Source: an uncultured Woeseia sp.
Lineage (GTDB): Bacteria; Pseudomonadota; Gammaproteobacteria; Steroidobacterales; Woeseiaceae
Length of the DNA stretch: 64,000 nucleotides
Direction of reading: 5' to 3'
NCBI GenBank assembly: GCA_913031125.1
Contig: CAJWFK010000004.1
Span: 45,471 to 109,470 of the forward strand
The notes under the pieces were generated by a model that ran no database searches, was not told where the DNA came from, and saw only the letters and a program-made list of their open reading frames with translations. This document shows positions 38,281 through 47,096 of this stretch, one piece after another. The translations under genes were made by a program, and so were the position numbers. Every line of letters starts with the position of its first letter. The first letter of the stretch is position 1.

Positions 38281-38300
38281 ATTAAATTATATAATTTAAT
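38281..38300. terminator. Perfect 20-bp AT palindrome between convergent genes
   Basis: ATTAAATTATATAATTTAAT is a perfect 20-base palindrome in the 104-base AT-rich gap between the convergent deacylase and S9 peptidase genes. With no GC in the stem it would be a weak terminator. It could equally be a DNA-bending or protein-binding site. Confidence 0.3.
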
Positions 38301-38308
38301 CACTACGA

Positions 38309-40369
38309 TTACTTCTTAGCGGCGGACTGGTCATCTTTTGTGTATTTGTTGTACCAGGACATCATGTACAGCATTGTGCGCATGTAGTTTGAGGGTTTAG
38401 TTCCTGTTCCATGGTACTCATCATTAAAGCGCAGTAATCGAGTAGGAATACCCCGCATTTTGAGTGCTGCAAAATATTCCTCAGATTGTGCCATCGGTGT
38501 ACGCAGATCATGCTCCCCGGTCATAATTAAAGTTGGTGTTTTCACGTTACCGACGTACATCAGGGAGGAGTGTTTGAGCCAATCTGATGGATCTATCCAA
38601 AAAGGTTGCTGAAAAAATGAGTGAGAAAAGAAGGGGACGTCTGTCGTTCCAGCCATGCTCAGCCAGTTTGTTACCGGACATCTCACTGCTGCTGCTGCAA
38701 AACGATCGGTATGCCCAATCACCCAGCTCGAAAGCACACCGCCACCACTGCAGCCTCCGACATACATGCGCTTATCATCAACGTGGCCTTTCGCAATAGC
38801 CGCATCAACACCACCCATTAGGTCTAGATAATCTACGCTTGGGTAAGCATGGTCGATAGCCTGTGCAAATGTCTCCCCATACCCGGTACTACCACGTGGA
38901 TTTGTATACAGGACAATAAATCCATTGGACGCGAATACTTGGTAACGAAAATCAAATCGTCCTTGGTACATAGCGAAAGGTCCACCATGTATTTCCATGA
39001 GCAGAGGGTATTTTTTATCCGGATCAAAATCGGGTGGCTTCACTAACCACCCATGACTGCGGTTTCCGTCAGATGCTTCGAACCACATTTCCTCTTGAGC
39101 ACCCAGCACCTTATTCAACATGAGATCATCGTTTATTGCAGTCAGCTGATTGGGTGAACCTCTGCCACTTAATGCAAACGAATATATGTCGCCTGGCTTA
39201 TAGAATGATGCGCCTGTGCCTACACCCATAGTGCTGTTTCGGTTCATTGAGTTCAGGGTGAACGTGTGTTGACCCTCGGTAACAGAACGGACGTCACCAT
39301 TTAGGCTCGCATATAAAACGTTGGTATAACCCTGGTCCTCTACGGTGAAATAAACGCCGCGATTATTGCTAGCCCAAATCATATTGTTTATGGGCCGATC
39401 CAATTCCTCCATTAATAAATAAGCATCACTTCCATCCGCATTCATAATGCGGACGCGGGGCATTTCATAAGTGATATCTGAAGCAGGGTAACCAGTGTAT
39501 GCAATTTTCCGTCCGTCACCAGATACTTCAGGCGTTGTCCAGAAACCCAGCTGCTTGGTTAGTTGGTTGATTTCTCGAGACGAAATTTCTATTGAATAGA
39601 TGTGTGACCGTTGGTAAACGAGATCAGCGTCAGGTTCGTTTAATCCATCAAATACGATAGCCGCACTATTCGGCATCCAGCTTAACCCTGCGCCTTGGAA
39701 AAGGCCGTCAAATTGAGCACCGACATTCCACTCACCATCAGTCAATTGGCGTGCTGTACCAGATTCTGCCGGGACAACAAACAAGTGTGTATAGCCTGGG
39801 TCACGAAAACCAACATAGTCCTGTCGGTAGTGCAGTCTTTCAACGACTCGGGGCGGTTCAGTCCACTTAGCGTTATCTGGCGATTCCGGTAAATCTATAT
39901 TCCAGTTGTCTGTGGCTGGCACGATCGCGACAAACGCAATCTGGGTGCCGTCTGGTGACCACTTGGGTGAGGATGGGGTTACGTCTACACGGGTAACTTG
40001 AGACACTGCGCCCTCGCTGTTCATCCAGCGGATGAACAGCTGTGGCTTTTTGTTATGACCATTCGCGATAAAGAGTATTCGATCGCCGGTTGGTGACCAG
40101 CGAGCATTAGAGCCTGTATGTAAAAAACGGTGCCGAGAACCATCAGCATCCATAATCCAGAGAGCTGATGCCCAGCGATCATTTTTTTTGTCTACAAAGC
40201 GGCGGGGATAGATGACTTGTTTGCCGTCCGGTGAAATTTGCGGATCACGAACTTGTTCGTATTCAAGATAGTCGGCGACCGTAAGGTGGCTTTTATCGGC
40301 GAATGCATTGGGGTGGAAGAAAAATAGGGAAATACCCAACATAATCAGGGGAAGTTTTTTCAAATTCAT
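38309..40369 (-). CDS. Exported S9-family (prolyl oligopeptidase-type) peptidase
   Basis: A 686-residue serine peptidase. Signal peptide (MNLKKLPLIMLGISLFFF, cleavage near AFA-DK). Residues about 30-410 form WD40/TolB-like propeller repeats (WSPTGDRILF, WSPDGTQIAFVA). The C-terminal alpha/beta hydrolase has LMEIHGGPF, the nucleophile in GGCSGGG near residue 545 (usually GGSYGG), the Asp in GEHDLRTP and the His in EYHGTG. The Ser loop variant is unusual but the nucleophile is kept. Probably cleaves dipeptides or acylated amino acids. Confidence 0.92.
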   Translation of the reverse strand: MNLKKLPLIMLGISLFFFHPNAFADKSHLTVADYLEYEQVRDPQISPDGKQVIYPRRFVDKKNDRWASALWIMDADGSRHRFLHTGSNARWSPTGDRILFIANGHNKKPQLFIRWMNSEGAVSQVTRVDVTPSSPKWSPDGTQIAFVAIVPATDNWNIDLPESPDNAKWTEPPRVVERLHYRQDYVGFRDPGYTHLFVVPAESGTARQLTDGEWNVGAQFDGLFQGAGLSWMPNSAAIVFDGLNEPDADLVYQRSHIYSIEISSREINQLTKQLGFWTTPEVSGDGRKIAYTGYPASDITYEMPRVRIMNADGSDAYLLMEELDRPINNMIWASNNRGVYFTVEDQGYTNVLYASLNGDVRSVTEGQHTFTLNSMNRNSTMGVGTGASFYKPGDIYSFALSGRGSPNQLTAINDDLMLNKVLGAQEEMWFEASDGNRSHGWLVKPPDFDPDKKYPLLMEIHGGPFAMYQGRFDFRYQVFASNGFIVLYTNPRGSTGYGETFAQAIDHAYPSVDYLDLMGGVDAAIAKGHVDDKRMYVGGCSGGGVLSSWVIGHTDRFAAAAVRCPVTNWLSMAGTTDVPFFSHSFFQQPFWIDPSDWLKHSSLMYVGNVKTPTLIMTGEHDLRTPMAQSEEYFAALKMRGIPTRLLRFNDEYHGTGTKPSNYMRTMLYMMSWYNKYTKDDQSAAKK

Positions 40370-40496
40370 ACGATTCTCTTTATCGTTGTAAAGTGTTGTG
40401 CTCGTGTTGCGGATGATAACTTAAGAGTGCGCGTGGTGACCTTTAATGGTAGAAAAGTACTGGAATTAATACCACTAAACCCTGACAGAGGTGAAA

Positions 40497-40604
40497 ATGA
40501 CTATGAGACGGCGTGAATTTAACAAGGTACTCGGTGCTGCAGCGGTTGCACTGGCGTGGCTTCTCATCCTCGATCCGCGGCCAGGGTTCCGGATACCGTT
40601 CTAG
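40497..40604 (+). pseudogene. Orphan twin-arginine signal peptide (gene stub)
   Basis: ATG 40497 follows AGAGGTGAAA and encodes MTMRRREFNKVLGAAAVALA, then WLLILDPRPGFRIPF and a stop at 40604. The RRREFNKVLG is a textbook Tat n-region and hydrophobic core, but no folded domain follows. The stop overlaps the 3' end of the convergent 412-aa gene by 4 bases. The simplest reading is a truncated remnant of a Tat substrate; a 35-residue functional peptide is less likely. Confidence 0.5.
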
Positions 40605-41809
40605 TTCTCTGATACCTGATAGAGCTTGTACTTGATGGTTAATTGATGATTGCCAAACGGCATTCCAAATGCGGTTTCAGGTTCGTTCTGCTCAGTGACT
40701 GGGAGTCTTAATGTTTGGGGGTTGCTCCCTGTCATATTTCGTAGCAAATGAGACAGTCCAATTGCGTAAATATTAGGGAATTGTTGTGGAGTCGGACCTG
40801 CCTCAGGCAGGACAAAATCCATCGTAAATGCCTCCCATACCTGATTGGTCAGCAATGAGAAGTCTATCTCCATCCATCCTTTTACCGGACCATTTGGTTC
40901 TGGACCTGCCTCATAACTAATGTTTGGGGAAAGCGGCCCCGGGAGTACACTGGTGACATTGACCAGTTCCCCGGAAACAGCATTGCTTAGCTCTTCCGAC
41001 TGCACCGTAGCTGTGTAGCTAGAAGGCCCGCCACTGGTTTCTATTGCCGAAATATTAAAACGGCCACGATAGTTCCAGCCTGTTGAGGGGTTGTATGCGG
41101 ATTGGGGTCGAAAGGCCAGATCAATATCTATGAATCCCGCATAACCTTGGAACGCTTTACAGACTTTAAACCGAATGTAGTCAACCGTATCCATCGGCTG
41201 GGAAATGGTTCCCTCAGTCGTCATCGGATAGGTTGCACCAGACGGTATCGAAACTATGGAGCTTGGATATGATGCCAGCACGCTGGCTGGGGTATCACTA
41301 AGTATATTAGCCACGCCACCGCTGGCGATTTCCATGTGCAAGTTTAATTCCGGAGTTAAGTCGGCCGACATATTTGTGCATTCACCAGGGTTAGCGGGAG
41401 GCGTGCCGTCCAGGACAACGGAAAAAGGTGGAAAGTTTAGATCGCCTGTCGCATTAAAAGGCCCCATATTAACGTACCAAGCTGGCAGACCAGTGGAAAA
41501 CCTCAGATTAAGAAAACGAAGAGGCACATTTAAATTGACTGCTGGATAGCTGAGGCTGACGGGAAATTCATCCGTTGTTTGAGTGCTGTAAGGGAGAGAC
41601 CCAGCCGGGTTGAAACATCTCACTTCGCCGGTTATGGGCGTTAAATTCAGCGCATCGCCGGAATTCTGGTCGCTTAACACCACACCCGTTAACGGGTTGT
41701 CGTAGCAGTCGATCCTCAAATCATGAGGAGTGACGGTGTACTCAGCAGCTGTCGCTTCTGCCCAGGGAAACGAGAACAGGGGTAATGTGAAAGCTAGCAG
41801 GTATTTCAT
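40601..41809 (-). CDS. Exported protein of unknown function
   Basis: About 402 residues from ATG 41809 (MKYLLAFTLPLFSFPWAEAT signal peptide, cleavage near TAA-EY); the frame to 41839 adds 10 residues. The mature protein is rich in Pro, Ser, Thr, Asn and beta-forming residues, with few Lys, and four Cys (about 45, 70, 150, 225) that could form disulfides. No enzyme motif was found. It could be a surface or periplasmic binding or adhesion protein. It is convergent with the Tat stub. Confidence 0.6.
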   Translation of the reverse strand: MKYLLAFTLPLFSFPWAEATAAEYTVTPHDLRIDCYDNPLTGVVLSDQNSGDALNLTPITGEVRCFNPAGSLPYSTQTTDEFPVSLSYPAVNLNVPLRFLNLRFSTGLPAWYVNMGPFNATGDLNFPPFSVVLDGTPPANPGECTNMSADLTPELNLHMEIASGGVANILSDTPASVLASYPSSIVSIPSGATYPMTTEGTISQPMDTVDYIRFKVCKAFQGYAGFIDIDLAFRPQSAYNPSTGWNYRGRFNISAIETSGGPSSYTATVQSEELSNAVSGELVNVTSVLPGPLSPNISYEAGPEPNGPVKGWMEIDFSLLTNQVWEAFTMDFVLPEAGPTPQQFPNIYAIGLSHLLRNMTGSNPQTLRLPVTEQNEPETAFGMPFGNHQLTIKYKLYQVSEN

Positions 41810-41931
41810 TTGCCTATTTCGTTTGAATGGATGAATCAAAATACCACGTTAATGATGTTAGGGTGTTCCCTGATGAAACTATATCCTATAGTTTTACGTA
41901 TCTGGGCCAGTAGAAAACAAAGGATATTGAT

Positions 41932-43353
41932 ATGAAAAAACTCTTTTCCATAATCTTTTTACTCTTCCTTGTGGCCTGTGAGACAGAGGAAAGGAATGTT
42001 AATTCTTGGATTCCTAAGGAATTATCCAGAGAGGCGATGCTACTCAGAGAGAGGGCATTACGTGACAATTTATCCGTTGAACTGGTTGAGTCGATTACGA
42101 CGGAAGTTGGCCCGAGGCGTATTGGCACGGAAGGAGACAAGCGGGCTATTGCCTGGGCTGTTGCCAAATTTCAAGAACTGGGATTCGATCGGGTTTAGAC
42201 CGAAGAAGTACCTTATGAGCGAGGCTGGATTCGCGGAGAAGCCAACGCTGAAATCGTCTCCCCATATCCACACAAACTTGTTCTGACGGCGCTTGGGTAT
42301 AGCGTGGGGACTGACGGAGATCTTTTAGGGGAAATAGTTGAGTTTGAGACCTTTTCTGATTTAGAACTAGTACCTGAGGGCGATAGTCTGAAAGGTAAAA
42401 TTGCTTTTGTATCATATAGCATGGCGGATTATGTGCCTCCACCAGGTGCTTCTCGAATGGCCGGGTACGGGGAAGGTACAAAAGCACGTGGCAGGGGCCA
42501 TGTAACGGCCGCCAAGCGCGGGGCGGACGCAATTGTCATTCGTTCGGTTGGTACCGACAATAATCGTAACGGCCACACCGGCAGCGGTTATGGCTACGAA
42601 GAGGGTGTCAGGCGAATCCCGGCAGCTGCATTGTCTGCGCCAGATGCGATTCTTTTGCAAAACATTCTTCGGCGGGATAAGCCAGTGATAATGAAGCTTA
42701 ATATGACCTCAGAAATCACTGGCCCAATTATGGGGGCAAACGTTATTGGTGAGATCACAGGGCGTGAGGACCCAGAGTATTATATCGGGCTTGGTGCACA
42801 TCTTGATTCCTGGGATGAAGGCACGGGTGCCATCGATGATGGGGCAGGCGTAGGTTCCATGATGGCTGTGGCGACCTTGATTGGGCAGATGGAAAAAAGA
42901 CCACGGCGTAGTATCAGGGTGATCTTGTTTGGAGGAGAGGAGATTGGATTAATCGGGGTTCAGGAGTATGCCGCCCGCCATAAAAATGATCTCGATAAAC
43001 ATCTGCTAGTAGCCGAAGTTGATGGAGGTGGGGGCAGAATCCACACGCTGATTTCAGGTGTAGGGGAAGCCTCAGTGCCGGTGATTCATGAGATGTACAA
43101 ACTGATAGAACCACTTGGTATAGCCTGGAGTGATGCAAATGATGCTAAAGGGGCATCGGACATGAGTGTGCTGGGTAGGGCAGGAGTTCCTGCACTCAAT
43201 TTCATGCAGAATTCAAACGACTACTTTCATTATCATCATACGCCTAACGATACTTTCGATAAGATCATTCCCGAAGATATGCGATATCTGACAGCTGCCT
43301 ATGCGCCGATTGTCTACCTCGCAGCGGAAATGGATATCGACTTTAGGCAATAG
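41932..43353 (+). pseudogene. M28-type aminopeptidase lipoprotein interrupted by amber codon
   Basis: AAGGA lies 7 bases before ATG 41932. The lipobox LVAC gives Cys16. The frame is intact for 474 codons except for TAG at 42196-42198 (codon 89), within FDRV*TEEVPYERGW; the likely ancestor was TGG. Downstream the M28 zinc ligands are all present: GAHLDSWDEG, AIDDGAG, GGEEIGL, AEVDGGG and YHHTPNDTFD. The C-terminal half could be translated separately from GTG 42304 but would lack a signal peptide. It is therefore a pseudogene or a recoded/suppressed gene. Confidence 0.85.
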
Positions 43354-43398
43354 GTAGCGGGTGAGTCTTAAGCGAATCAAATCGATCGGTTTATATCT

Positions 43399-44631
43399 CT
43401 AATAAAATCGCTCTACTCGGAATTTTTCGAGCAAATTGATACGCACGCCTTCAAGGATTTCCCTGCTAGCAAGAGATCCAACGATGGGTGCAAGCGTAAT
43501 GCCTGAATGCATTGATGCCAGATAAATCCGGGATTGATCAGCAACATGCCCGATAGTGGGCAGACCATCCAGTGGCAGTGGACGCCAACCTATACTGATT
43601 CGTTCAGGCTCTACTGTCGCTATTTCCGGGACATAGAAACCAGCCGTGTTCAGAATACGTTTTGCATGTTGCATTGCAAATTCGGAATTCGGAAAAACAT
43701 TAGGTTGGTTGGCAAGAAAATTAAGGTGGGTAGTCGTTTCCGGCGGATTTAATTTCTCAGCAACGATTAATCGGCCATCTGCCTGCTGGTGAAAATGAGA
43801 ATTGGTGGTGTAGCAGACCGTATTTAGCAGTGGTTCGACTGGTCGTGTTTTGACGATGATGCCAGGAGTTGCCGGCATGAGCAGGTCAGTCTTTAACCCG
43901 GCCATATGAGCTATATCATTGGCATTTGTGCCTGCTGCTACGACAACGAGGTCAGCATCAAAGGTACCGATATCAGTGCTTACAATGGCTCGTTTTCGCG
44001 TGGTAGCAACATCAGAAACCATCGCGGGAGCAATGAGTTCACCTCCGTTGTCGAGCATTCCCTGGATCATTGCGAATGTGGCCGCTTGCGCATCGATTGC
44101 CCCGTCTGCAGGGCTGTAAGCGAGTAGATAATCACTTTGCGGGTCAAGGTTGGGCTCAATGTCGGCCGCTTGCCCCCTATTGATCATTTTTGCAGCTGCA
44201 CCGCCTTTTTGGATGAGTGAGATCCCATCTGTCATTTCGCTTGTGCTATCGGCATCATGGTACCACTCAAGGGCACCGCCCCAACGTATTGGCAAATTGA
44301 GTTCTTCCGACAAACGATGATATTCATTCAGGGAATGCGTCCGCAGTGAGAAGTAGCTATCAGGCGTGTCAGACCAGGATGCATTAATCCATGCAAAAGA
44401 GTTGCCTGATGCCTGTGCGGCAGGCCCAACCTTGTCAAGAACCGTAACCTGACAGCCACGTTTAGATAGTTGGTAGCCAATTGCAGAGCCAATGATGCCT
44501 GCGCCAATTACAATTACCCGCTCGACGGCAGGTGCTGCTGCGCTTACTTGTCTGAGGGGGTTAAGCGCGGTCAAGCTGGCTGCACCGGCGGTCAGCAGGA
44601 ATTCACGTCTTTTAATCTTCTTAGTTTGTAT
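43399..44631 (-). CDS. FAD-dependent amino-acid oxidoreductase (DadA-like) with Tat signal
   Basis: About 391 residues from the TTG at 44574, which starts after the Tat motif. The dinucleotide-binding motif VIVIGAGIIGSAIGYQLSKR and the C-terminal LPLDGLPTIGH are typical of D-amino-acid dehydrogenase/glycine-oxidase-type enzymes. Upstream in frame, KIKRREFLLTAGAASLTALN is a Tat signal peptide, with cleavage near SAAAPA. Between the in-frame stop at 44647 and the TTG there is no ATG, GTG or TTG; ATA 44631 (after AAGGA) or ATT 44616 are the only candidates. It is the last gene of the Rieske cluster, starting at the dpaL stop. Confidence 0.85.
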   Translation of the reverse strand: MQTKKIKRREFLLTAGAASLTALNPLRQVSAAAPAVERVIVIGAGIIGSAIGYQLSKRGCQVTVLDKVGPAAQASGNSFAWINASWSDTPDSYFSLRTHSLNEYHRLSEELNLPIRWGGALEWYHDADSTSEMTDGISLIQKGGAAAKMINRGQAADIEPNLDPQSDYLLAYSPADGAIDAQAATFAMIQGMLDNGGELIAPAMVSDVATTRKRAIVSTDIGTFDADLVVVAAGTNANDIAHMAGLKTDLLMPATPGIIVKTRPVEPLLNTVCYTTNSHFHQQADGRLIVAEKLNPPETTTHLNFLANQPNVFPNSEFAMQHAKRILNTAGFYVPEIATVEPERISIGWRPLPLDGLPTIGHVADQSRIYLASMHSGITLAPIVGSLASREILEGVRINLLEKFRVERFY

Positions 44632-44632
44632 T

Positions 44633-45856
44633 TTAAATTTCCTTAGTTATAGCGTTGTAGATATCCGGATCAGTTGCACCCTCAGTACCAAATAAAAGGA
44701 TCACGCTGTCGGAATTCAAAGCCAGTTGTTTCTTAATCTTTTCGTCTTGGGCTATTTCTAACAGGCCTATTAAACCTCCCACAGCAGACTCCCCGGCCTC
44801 AATCGCAGTATTTCCTCCTGCACCGTTGGCCATTAATCGCATGACCGTAGGAACCATATCATCTGATACCGTCATAAAATGATCAGCACCTTTATTTAAT
44901 ATGTTCCAGGCAAGAAGTGACGGTTCACCGCATGACAAACCGGCCATCATCGTTTCTTCTTTGATATCAAATATTTTCAGTTGACCGGCTTTTGCACTTT
45001 CTATCAGGCAAGGAGCCAGCTTTGGTTCCACAACGACAAACTTGATATTTTGATGGCCGAATTTTTCCCAAAAATAGGCACACATCGATGCTGCAAAGCC
45101 TCCTACGCCCGCTTGTAAAAATATGTGAGTGGGTTGTGTTTTTTCGCTTAATTGATCTGCTATTTCCTCAGCGAGAATAGTGTAGCCAGCCATAATGTGG
45201 CGAGGATATTCCGTGTATCCATGGTAAGAGGTATCTGAAATAATTTGCCAGTTATGTTTTTCCGCATCCTCGATGCTTGCACGTAGAGAATCATCGTAAT
45301 TACCATCGACACGAATTACTTCGGCACCTAGGTCTTCCATGGCCTTCTTGCGACCCATGCTTACTTTTGCATGGATATATATTTGGCAGCGACAGCCAAA
45401 TAGCTTAGCGCCATAAGCAACAGAACGACCATGATTGCCATCGGTTGCAGTAACGACGGTGTAACGTTGCGTTAGTTCAGCATATTTCCCCTTGCGCAGA
45501 TCTTCGATTTTTATGTCTTCCTTAAGTTCTTCTGCGACTTTGTTGCACAAAAACCTTAAAACGCCATAGGCACCCCCTAAGGCTTTAAAACTGCCTAGGC
45601 CGAATCGCTGGCTCTCATCTTTGTAATAGATTTGTTTTAAGCCAAGGTCCATGGCTAAGTTTTTTAACGGGTGCAGCGGTGTTGGCTCATAACCTGGCCA
45701 GACAGAGATTTCATGAATGGCTTGATTTGTATCCTTAAGGTTTAAACTGCTTTTTAATTGATCTGGATAAGCATTAACAATTCGTTGTTTGTTGCAATAA
45801 TGCTCAGCACCTGTTGGTGACAGACCGATAACCTCTTTTTCGTTGGTAATGCTCAT
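44633..45856 (-). CDS. dpaL: Diaminopropionate ammonia-lyase
   Basis: PLP enzyme converting D- or L-2,3-diaminopropionate to pyruvate and two ammonia. The lysine motif is FGLGSFKALGGAYGV (Lys91), the phosphate loop is LQAGVGGFAAS, and the family block GLSCGEPSLLAWNIL is diagnostic. 407 residues from ATG 45856; an open frame to 45871 adds 5. It follows the MFS gene by about 50 bases and abuts the FAD oxidoreductase. Confidence 0.93.
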   Translation of the reverse strand: MSITNEKEVIGLSPTGAEHYCNKQRIVNAYPDQLKSSLNLKDTNQAIHEISVWPGYEPTPLHPLKNLAMDLGLKQIYYKDESQRFGLGSFKALGGAYGVLRFLCNKVAEELKEDIKIEDLRKGKYAELTQRYTVVTATDGNHGRSVAYGAKLFGCRCQIYIHAKVSMGRKKAMEDLGAEVIRVDGNYDDSLRASIEDAEKHNWQIISDTSYHGYTEYPRHIMAGYTILAEEIADQLSEKTQPTHIFLQAGVGGFAASMCAYFWEKFGHQNIKFVVVEPKLAPCLIESAKAGQLKIFDIKEETMMAGLSCGEPSLLAWNILNKGADHFMTVSDDMVPTVMRLMANGAGGNTAIEAGESAVGGLIGLLEIAQDEKIKKQLALNSDSVILLFGTEGATDPDIYNAITKEI

Positions 45857-45907
45857 GTTAATGATTCTCACGCTTTTCTGACAACGGGTTTTAAGTCAAA
45901 TGCCCAG

Positions 45908-47056
45908 TCAACGACTGTTGAGGGATCGAATTAAAGGCAGTGAAATTATCGCGGCCAAAAGACATGAACCGAAACAAAATAACGCCAGTATGTAAAAAGA
46001 GCTCACTGTAAGAATTTGAGCACCAACCATTGGTCCCACGGCAAAACTCATCATAGTCATTCCTGCAGCTATAGTCGCCCCACGACCAGATTTATCAAGA
46101 TCGGAACCGAGAGCTATAGAGTATGGGTAGATGAGCATGTAACTCCCCCAGAATAAGAGACCGCCGATAATGTAAGAAGCAATGTCTAGGCCTGACACAA
46201 TAAAAAAACTCGATATTCCACCGATAGATAATCCGGCTATTATGGGATAGAGGCGGCCAACTCGCTTGCTTAGCCAGCTGACAGACAACGCTCCAAAAAT
46301 TCCGGCGAATGTCCCCATTCCTAAGATAAGGCCCACTTGTTCACTTGGCAGCCCGAGTTTTACTATTCCGACTCGCTCCATAAAAGTCCATGCTGCTCCT
46401 GTTCCCACATTGAAAAATGCAATCATAGCGATTAGCAGGAAAAGATCGGTTGTCTTGAGCACATCCGCTTTGCTGGTCAATGTCGATGATGAGGCTTCCT
46501 TTGGAACCAACCAAATCAGTGTCGGGGCGCTAATAAGCAAAAAAGCTGCTACCGCCAGAACTATTCCACGATATCCAAAGTGACCTACAACAGCTCCAAT
46601 TCCCGGCAGAAATAACGCTACTACGATCAAGGAACAGGTGATCGCCAGTGAAAACACGGCATCAGGATTCTTAGCTCTTCCACCGGCAGCATTTGCTGAT
46701 GCGTACACCAGCCCCAAACCCATTGCTGTAAAAAGCCTGATTGTAAGTAGGCTCCCGAATTGCTCGAATAAGAGGGAAGCTAGTTGGCCGGTTATCGCGA
46801 TGATTATGCCTAGTAGCGCCGTACGTCTGATGCCAATCTTATTCACCGTAGGTGAGATAAGAATGGCAGAGAGCCCGATAACAACTAGTTCCGCGGTAAC
46901 GAGAAAACCTGAACGCGCCTGAGTTATCCCCAGATCGTCGATAAAAGCACCTATGGTGAATGGCGCTAGATTCAAGCTAATGACACCAAACAGTGAGCCA
47001 ATACCTACTGCAACGACGAATTTGAAAGGTGGTCCTTTATTCTCTGGCTTAAGCAA
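45908..47056 (-). CDS. MFS transporter in Rieske cluster
   Basis: A 382-residue, 12-helix major-facilitator protein. N-terminal GIGSLFGVISLNLAPFTIGA, ARSGFLVTAELVVIGLSAIL and the loop NKIGIRRTALLG are MFS-type. Substrate cannot be told, but its place between a Rieske oxygenase and DpaL suggests uptake of the compound they degrade. It starts 40 bases after the Rieske stop. Confidence 0.88.
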   Translation of the reverse strand: MLKPENKGPPFKFVVAVGIGSLFGVISLNLAPFTIGAFIDDLGITQARSGFLVTAELVVIGLSAILISPTVNKIGIRRTALLGIIIAITGQLASLLFEQFGSLLTIRLFTAMGLGLVYASANAAGGRAKNPDAVFSLAITCSLIVVALFLPGIGAVVGHFGYRGIVLAVAAFLLISAPTLIWLVPKEASSSTLTSKADVLKTTDLFLLIAMIAFFNVGTGAAWTFMERVGIVKLGLPSEQVGLILGMGTFAGIFGALSVSWLSKRVGRLYPIIAGLSIGGISSFFIVSGLDIASYIIGGLLFWGSYMLIYPYSIALGSDLDKSGRGATIAAGMTMMSFAVGPMVGAQILTVSSFYILALFCFGSCLLAAIISLPLIRSLNSR

Positions 47057-47096
47057 CTTATTTTCTCGTTCGGTTTATTCTTATTTGGGAGAGTTG

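Noticed and set aside
42146..42532. A 128-codon minus-strand frame over the M28 gene
   Set aside because: It lies antisense to conserved M28 coding sequence, and its composition is that of a shadow frame.
41932..43353. Pyrrolysine or selenocysteine recoding at the amber codon
   Set aside because: No Pyl genes are visible, selenocysteine uses UGA, and the position fits a lost Trp; mutation is simpler.
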